Assembly (NCBI GenBank): GCA_902494035.1
Contig: CABURV010000031.1
Span: 1-22,997, forward strand
DNA: 22,997 nt
Source: an uncultured Collinsella sp.
GTDB lineage: Bacteria > Actinomycetota > Coriobacteriia > Coriobacteriales > Coriobacteriaceae
Direction: 5' to 3'
The position numbers and the translations under genes were made by a program. Below the pieces are notes generated by a model. The model saw only the letters and a program-made list of their open reading frames with translations, was not told the DNA's origin and ran no database searches. Position 1 is the first letter of the stretch, and each line of letters begins with the position of its first letter. Positions 19,350-22,997 of this stretch are shown piece by piece.

Positions 19350-21098
19350 ATGGCGAACGACAGCAAGACATGGCGGTGCGGAAAGTACGAGCTCAGCTTT
19401 GACCGTCCGCGCATCATGGGCGTCCTCAACGTGACGCCCGATTCGTTTAGCGACGGCGGTGAGCACTTTGACCAGGATGCCGCTATCGAGTACGGCCTGG
19501 CGATGCTCGATGCCGGCGCCGACATCATCGACGTGGGCGGCGAGTCCACGCGCCCCGGCTTTACCCCGGTCAACCCCGACGAGGAAGCGCGTCGCGTGCT
19601 GCCCGTCGTGCGCGCGCTCGCCAAAGAGGGTGCCATTGTCTCGATCGACACGCGTCATGTGGCGGTTGCCAAGGCGGCCGTGCGCTGCGGCGCCTCGATC
19701 GTCAACGACGTGACCGGCTTCACCGATCCCAAGATGGTCGAGTTTGTTAAGACGAGCACCTGCGGCATCATCGTGATGCATGCCGGCGAGGTCGCCGCAC
19801 CCGCCCGCACGCACGCGACGGTGCAGCTCGATACCTCGGCTGCGGCGTTTGTTGCCGAGAAGGCACGCGAAGCGGCTGCCGAGGCCGCGCGCGAGGCCGA
19901 GAAGCCGGCCCGTCGCCGTCGTGGCAAGTTGCTGGGCGAGCCTAAGCCGGAGGCCAAGCTTCCGGGCGGCGTGGTGCAGCCCTCGTTGCCGTTTGGCGAA
20001 CCGGAGCCCACGTCCGAGCCTGTAACCGAGCTGGGGCAGGAGACGCCGGCCGCCGAGCAGGCAGCTGCCGCCGAGACCGTCGCGCCCGCGCCCGAGGCCG
20101 CGTCCGCAGCCACCGAGGCCGCATCGGAGTCCAATGACCGCCTGGCCGCCATGATGCGCCGCAGCGCCCGCCGCGAGGAGGCCTATGTGCCCACCTCGCA
20201 GCTCCGCCGCTTTACCCTGCCCGATTCTGCGCCCATCATGCGCCGCGTCATGGGCTTTCTGTCCGACCAGGCCCGCACGCTCATCCATGCCGGCGTGTCG
20301 CGCGACCGCATCTGCATCGATCCTGGCCCGGGCTTTGGTAAGTCGGCTAACGAGGACATCGTCATCCAGCGCGAGACTGCCAAGATGGCGTCACTGGGCT
20401 ATCCGCTCATGTGTGCCGTGTCGCGCAAGCGCTTTGTGGGCGCCGTCTCGGGCGTGACCGAGGCCGCCGAGCGCGATGCCGCTACGTTTGGCGTGTGCCT
20501 GGGCGCCATCCAGGCCGGTGCCAACATCGTGCGCGTGCACGACGCCGCGGGTTTTGCGCAGTTCCTGAACGGCTACTGGGCGGTTGCCAAGCCACAGCCG
20601 CGCCGCGCGTTTGTGGCCGTGGGCTCCAACCTGGGGCATCGCTGCGACAACATCCGCGCCGCACGCGAGATGATCGCCGAGATTCCACTCACCTGCGTGT
20701 CCAACTCCTCCAAGATTTACGAGAGCGAGCCGGCCTACGAGACGCGCCAGGACGCGTTTGCCAACGCCGTCATCGAGATCAAGACCGAGCTGGCGCCGCT
20801 GGTGCTGCTCGATGAGCTCATGAAGATCGAGGCCGAGCTGGGGCGCGACCGCTCCAAGAAGGCCAAGGCCAACGGTCCGCGCACCATCGACCTGGACCTG
20901 CTGTGGATGGATGGCGAGACCCACGGCGGCAAAAAGCTGCGCCTGCCGCATCCTCTCATTGGCGAGCGCGACTTTGTGCTGGTGCCGCTCGAGGACCTGA
21001 TGCACGACCCGGCGCGGTTCTTCCGCTACAACGGTGTCGAGGTCAAGGAGCCCGAGGACCGCGTGGGCCATATCGTGGGCGAATTGGGGCGTATGTAG
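19350..21098 (+). CDS. folP-folK: Dihydropteroate synthase-HPPK fusion (FolP-FolK) with internal insertion
   Basis: Two consecutive folate steps in one 582-residue chain. DHPS part: MGVLNVTPDSFSDGG (23-37), GGESTRPG (63-70), SIDT (98-101), NDVTG (119-123), MHAGE (143-147), CIDPGPGFGKS (322-332), SRKRFVG (358-364), VRVHDA (394-399). HPPK part: FVAVGSNLGHR (421-431), YETRQDAFANAVIEI, PRTIDLDLLW (510-519), LPHPLIGERDFVLVPL. Between the fifth-strand loop (MHAGE, normally followed by GTPxTMQ) and the next helix lies about 140 residues of Ala/Glu/Pro/Arg-rich low-complexity sequence (148-290). Without it the DHPS part has a normal length of about 270. The frame is intact, so it is an insertion rather than a frameshift. 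ATG 19350 is chosen because AGGAGG lies six bases upstream. A BirA-like gene starts immediately at its stop. Confidence 0.93.
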   Translation: MANDSKTWRCGKYELSFDRPRIMGVLNVTPDSFSDGGEHFDQDAAIEYGLAMLDAGADIIDVGGESTRPGFTPVNPDEEARRVLPVVRALAKEGAIVSIDTRHVAVAKAAVRCGASIVNDVTGFTDPKMVEFVKTSTCGIIVMHAGEVAAPARTHATVQLDTSAAAFVAEKAREAAAEAAREAEKPARRRRGKLLGEPKPEAKLPGGVVQPSLPFGEPEPTSEPVTELGQETPAAEQAAAAETVAPAPEAASAATEAASESNDRLAAMMRRSARREEAYVPTSQLRRFTLPDSAPIMRRVMGFLSDQARTLIHAGVSRDRICIDPGPGFGKSANEDIVIQRETAKMASLGYPLMCAVSRKRFVGAVSGVTEAAERDAATFGVCLGAIQAGANIVRVHDAAGFAQFLNGYWAVAKPQPRRAFVAVGSNLGHRCDNIRAAREMIAEIPLTCVSNSSKIYESEPAYETRQDAFANAVIEIKTELAPLVLLDELMKIEAELGRDRSKKAKANGPRTIDLDLLWMDGETHGGKKLRLPHPLIGERDFVLVPLEDLMHDPARFFRYNGVEVKEPEDRVGHIVGELGRM

Positions 21099-21800
21099 AT
21101 GATCGAGATGAATGCTGTTGTCGCCGGCACCGAGCTCGACGCGGCGCGCGACGCGGGCCGCGAGGGCGTGTCCGCGGGCTGGTGCGCGTGGAGCGCGGGC
21201 GATGCTTCGCTGACGTTTTCGCTGGTTGTGCGCCCCGATGTGAACATGCATGCCTTCCACGGCCTGCCGTTTGTGGCCGCGATGGGCATGATGGACGCGC
21301 TCGTGGGCACGGCATCGACGCCGGGGTTGGGCCTTGCCGGTAAGGTGGGTATCCAGTGGCCGAGCGACATTGTGTGCGGCGCGCCCGCATTTGAGACGTC
21401 GTTCGCGCGCGTTACCGTGAACGGCGGTGCCGGTGCCGCGGGCATGTTCGGTGCCGTGACGGTGGATATTGAGCTTTCGGCGTTGAGCGAGCTCGGTGTG
21501 GATGCGGCCGACGAAGCGCTGGTCGAGGAGTTGGCCGCCGCCGTGCTGACCCGTGTGGACACCTGGGCGGTTGTTGCCAACACGCCGCAGGGCGCTGCCG
21601 GTCCGCTGGCTCCCGTGCTGGGCGAGTACTTCGACATGGTGCCGCTGCTGGGCCGCCAAGTTGCGGCGGTGTCGCCCAACGGCTTGCCGCTTGCGGTCGG
21701 TGTGTTTGCGGGCCTGGACATCTGGGGTCGTGCGACCATCAAGACCGATGCCGGCGAGCAAGAGTTTCCGCCCGAGGCTGTACGAATTCGCGGACTGTAG
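21099..21800 (+). CDS. Degenerate biotin-protein ligase-like (BirA-like) protein
   Basis: Protein of 233 residues with the outline of biotin-protein ligase. DAGREGVSAGWCAW with SLVVRP aligns to the ligase start (AGRGRRG...SLLLRP), HGLPFVAAMGMMDAL to the LPLLAAVAVADAL helix, KVGIQWPSDIVCG to KWPNDI, and GRQVAAVSPNGLPLAVGVFAGLDIWGRATI to the C-terminal SH3-like domain. Key positions are lost: the GRGRRG biotinyl-AMP loop reads GREGVS, and KWPND reads QWPSD; the lysine of KxxGIL is not evident. It may be inactive or act on another substrate. It starts at the base after the folP-folK stop, so the two are coupled. Facing coaX fits the common birA-coaX neighbourhood. ATG 21108 is an alternative start. 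Confidence 0.65.
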   Translation: MIEMNAVVAGTELDAARDAGREGVSAGWCAWSAGDASLTFSLVVRPDVNMHAFHGLPFVAAMGMMDALVGTASTPGLGLAGKVGIQWPSDIVCGAPAFETSFARVTVNGGAGAAGMFGAVTVDIELSALSELGVDAADEALVEELAAAVLTRVDTWAVVANTPQGAAGPLAPVLGEYFDMVPLLGRQVAAVSPNGLPLAVGVFAGLDIWGRATIKTDAGEQEFPPEAVRIRGL

Positions 21801-21839
21801 CGCGAGGCGCCAGCGCTCAAAGACAACGATGACAACAAG

Positions 21840-21867
21840 ACCCTCCTCGGCCTGTGCCGGGGAGGGT
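21840..21867 (+). terminator. Terminator hairpin after the folP-folK/BirA-like unit
   Basis: ACCCTCC (21840-21846) pairs with GGAGGGT (21861-21867), with CGG/CCG inside and a short loop. It is followed by TTCGCC only, a weak T-tract. It lies 39 bases after the BirA-like stop, between converging genes. Confidence 0.6.
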
Positions 21868-21945
21868 TTCGCCTATCTGGGGAATAGGCTTGGCGAGCAT
21901 TTGCGGGGACTGTGGCATCGGGCGTGCTTGACTTAAGCCCCTGCT

Positions 21946-22719
21946 CTATCCCAGCTCCTGCATGCGGCGGTAGATTTCGCAGATACCCTTGATGGTGAGC
22001 TGTCCGTCGACCACGTCGAAGGCGTCGGTCGAATCGGCGACGATGCTGGCGAGACCGCCCGTGGCGATAACGGTGGCGTCCTCGCGGCCCAGCTCGCGCT
22101 TCATGCGCGCGACTAGGCCCTCAGCCATTGCGGCGGCGCCCGTTACGGCGCCGACCTTGATGCACTCCTCGGTATCGCGGCCGATGGCATGCTCGGGCGC
22201 CTCGAGCGGAACGCTGGCGAGCTTGGCGGCTCGGGCGGCGAGCGCGTCCATCGAAATGCGGATGCCCGGCGCAATCGCTCCACCAATGTAATAACCGTCC
22301 TCATCGATGACGTCGATATTGGTCGCGGTGCCAAAGTCCACCACGATTGCCGGCGCGCCGTAGAAAGTTTCGGCCGCAACGGCGTTAGCGACGCGGTCGG
22401 CACCTACGGCCTGGGGACGCGCCGCGCGCAGCTTGGTCACCGCGGCCGTCTGCGGTCCGATGACGATGGCGTCTGCGGCAATGCGGTCGGCCACGGCGTG
22501 CCATTCGCGCGAGAGCTGCGGCACCACGCCCGCAAAGGCGATCGCGTCGACCGCGTCGAGCGAAAGGCCGTACATCTTAAAGAAACCCATCAGGCGCACA
22601 TGGATCTCGTCGGCGGTATAAGAGCGGTCGGTGGGCATGCGCCACGACTGCACCAGCTCGTCTCCGTCAAACAGGCCCATGGCCGTCTGCGTATTTCCCA
22701 TATCGATAGCGAGCAGCAT
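21946..22719 (-). CDS. coaX: Type III pantothenate kinase
   Basis: First step of CoA synthesis from pantothenate; cytoplasmic, 257 residues, normal for CoaX. Family motifs are all present: LLAIDMGNTQTAMGLF (2-17) with Asp6, the pantothenate-site GADRVANAVAA (106-116) with Asp108, and DFGTATNIDVI (128-138) with YYIGGAIAPGIRISMDAL (143-160). I chose ATG 22719 because a GGGAG lies five bases upstream and family members start close to the first DxGNT. An upstream ATG at 22740 has no ribosome site. It converges on the BirA-like gene. Confidence 0.94.
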   Translation of the reverse strand: MLLAIDMGNTQTAMGLFDGDELVQSWRMPTDRSYTADEIHVRLMGFFKMYGLSLDAVDAIAFAGVVPQLSREWHAVADRIAADAIVIGPQTAAVTKLRAARPQAVGADRVANAVAAETFYGAPAIVVDFGTATNIDVIDEDGYYIGGAIAPGIRISMDALAARAAKLASVPLEAPEHAIGRDTEECIKVGAVTGAAAMAEGLVARMKRELGREDATVIATGGLASIVADSTDAFDVVDGQLTIKGICEIYRRMQELG

Positions 22720-22856
22720 GTCTACTCCCGGTGTTGGCATAAAAGGACGCGCACCATTGTATACGTGCCGTCGACGGCGCTCGGCTGCGATTCGTTTACG
22801 GTGATAGGGGCTGAGGGGTTTTAAATATGAAGGAATTATGCTCTACGAGATTTTCC

Positions 22857-22885
22857 TTGCCGTTTACCGAACTCCCGTGTAATAT
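22857..22885 (+). promoter_or_regulatory. Promoter of the initiator tRNA gene
   Basis: TTGCCG (22857-22862), a 17-base spacer and TAATAT (22880-22885). The predicted start is near 22892, 25 bases before the mature tRNA. The remaining DNA from 22741 to 22856 holds nothing I can name. Confidence 0.7.
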
Positions 22886-22916
22886 TCTTTCTTGCGCACA
22901 TGAGGCGCCCAGACAT

Positions 22917-22993
22917 TGCGGGGTGGAGCAGTCTGGTAGCTCGCCGGGCTCATAACCCGGAGGTCGTAGGTTCAAATCCTGCCCCCGCGACCA
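22917..22993 (+). tRNA. Initiator tRNA-fMet (CAT anticodon)
   Basis: A 77-base cloverleaf with encoded CCA. The acceptor stem is TGCGGGG with CCCCGCG; the first pair is T1-G72, not Watson-Crick, as expected for an initiator (C1-A72 in E. coli). The anticodon stem ends in three G-C pairs, CCGGG/CCCGG, around CTCATAA, the other hallmark of tRNA-fMet. The D stem GAGC/GCTC carries A11-T24. The T arm reads GTAGG-TTCAAAT-CCTGC. Confidence 0.95.
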
Positions 22994-22997
22994 AGAA

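Noticed and set aside
1..22997. CRISPR array
   Set aside because: No regularly spaced direct repeats; all repeats found are palindromic pairs or TIR elements.

Overview
The window is high-GC bacterial DNA with clear Shine-Dalgarno sites, compact genes and an anaerobic gene set (NfnAB). I read it as a Coriobacteriia chromosome (Actinomycetota), most likely Collinsella or a close relative. That assignment comes from protein style, gene order and repeat style, not from a marker-gene match. It is ordinary core chromosome with one small accessory island and an unusually rich set of palindromic repeats. I found no CRISPR array, phage genes or transposase gene.

Layout. 1-2050 (+): a terminator of an upstream gene, a membrane-anchored PpiC-type foldase, a YqeY protein and a strong terminator. 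2263-5292 (+): a complete polar amino acid ABC importer (ATPase, Tat-type lipoprotein binding protein, two permeases), then a large symmetric palindrome. 5464-6087 (+): a cytidylate kinase-like protein. 6214-8453 (-): nfnB and nfnA, overlapping, for the electron-bifurcating ferredoxin:NADP+ oxidoreductase. 8627-14170 (-): pth, an orphan DUF559/PD-(D/E)XK-like gene, prs and glmU. glmU-prs-pth is a widely conserved neighbourhood, and here the orphan gene sits between prs and pth with a ~203-bp terminal-inverted-repeat element on each side.

14170-17424 (+): a complete ECF vitamin/metal transporter: EcfT, a two-headed EcfA-EcfA' fusion and an S component. The linker of the ATPase fusion is encoded by a palindromic repeat read in frame. 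17573-18391 (-): exodeoxyribonuclease III. 18503-21800 (+): a sirtuin, a FolP-FolK fusion with a ~140-residue low-complexity insertion inside the DHPS domain, and a degenerate biotin-ligase-like protein. 21946-22719 (-): type III pantothenate kinase (coaX). 22917-22993 (+): initiator tRNA-Met with its own promoter.

Themes. Cofactor and nucleotide supply recurs: PRPP (prs), folate (folP-folK), CoA (coaX), NADPH (NfnAB) and vitamin or metal uptake (ECF). The most unusual signals are the insertion-bearing DHPS-HPPK fusion, the repeat-derived linker of the ECF ATPase, the nuclease-like gene bracketed by paired TIR elements, the degenerate BirA homologue beside coaX, and several distinct palindrome types, one group of which carries a GGGGACAG core.
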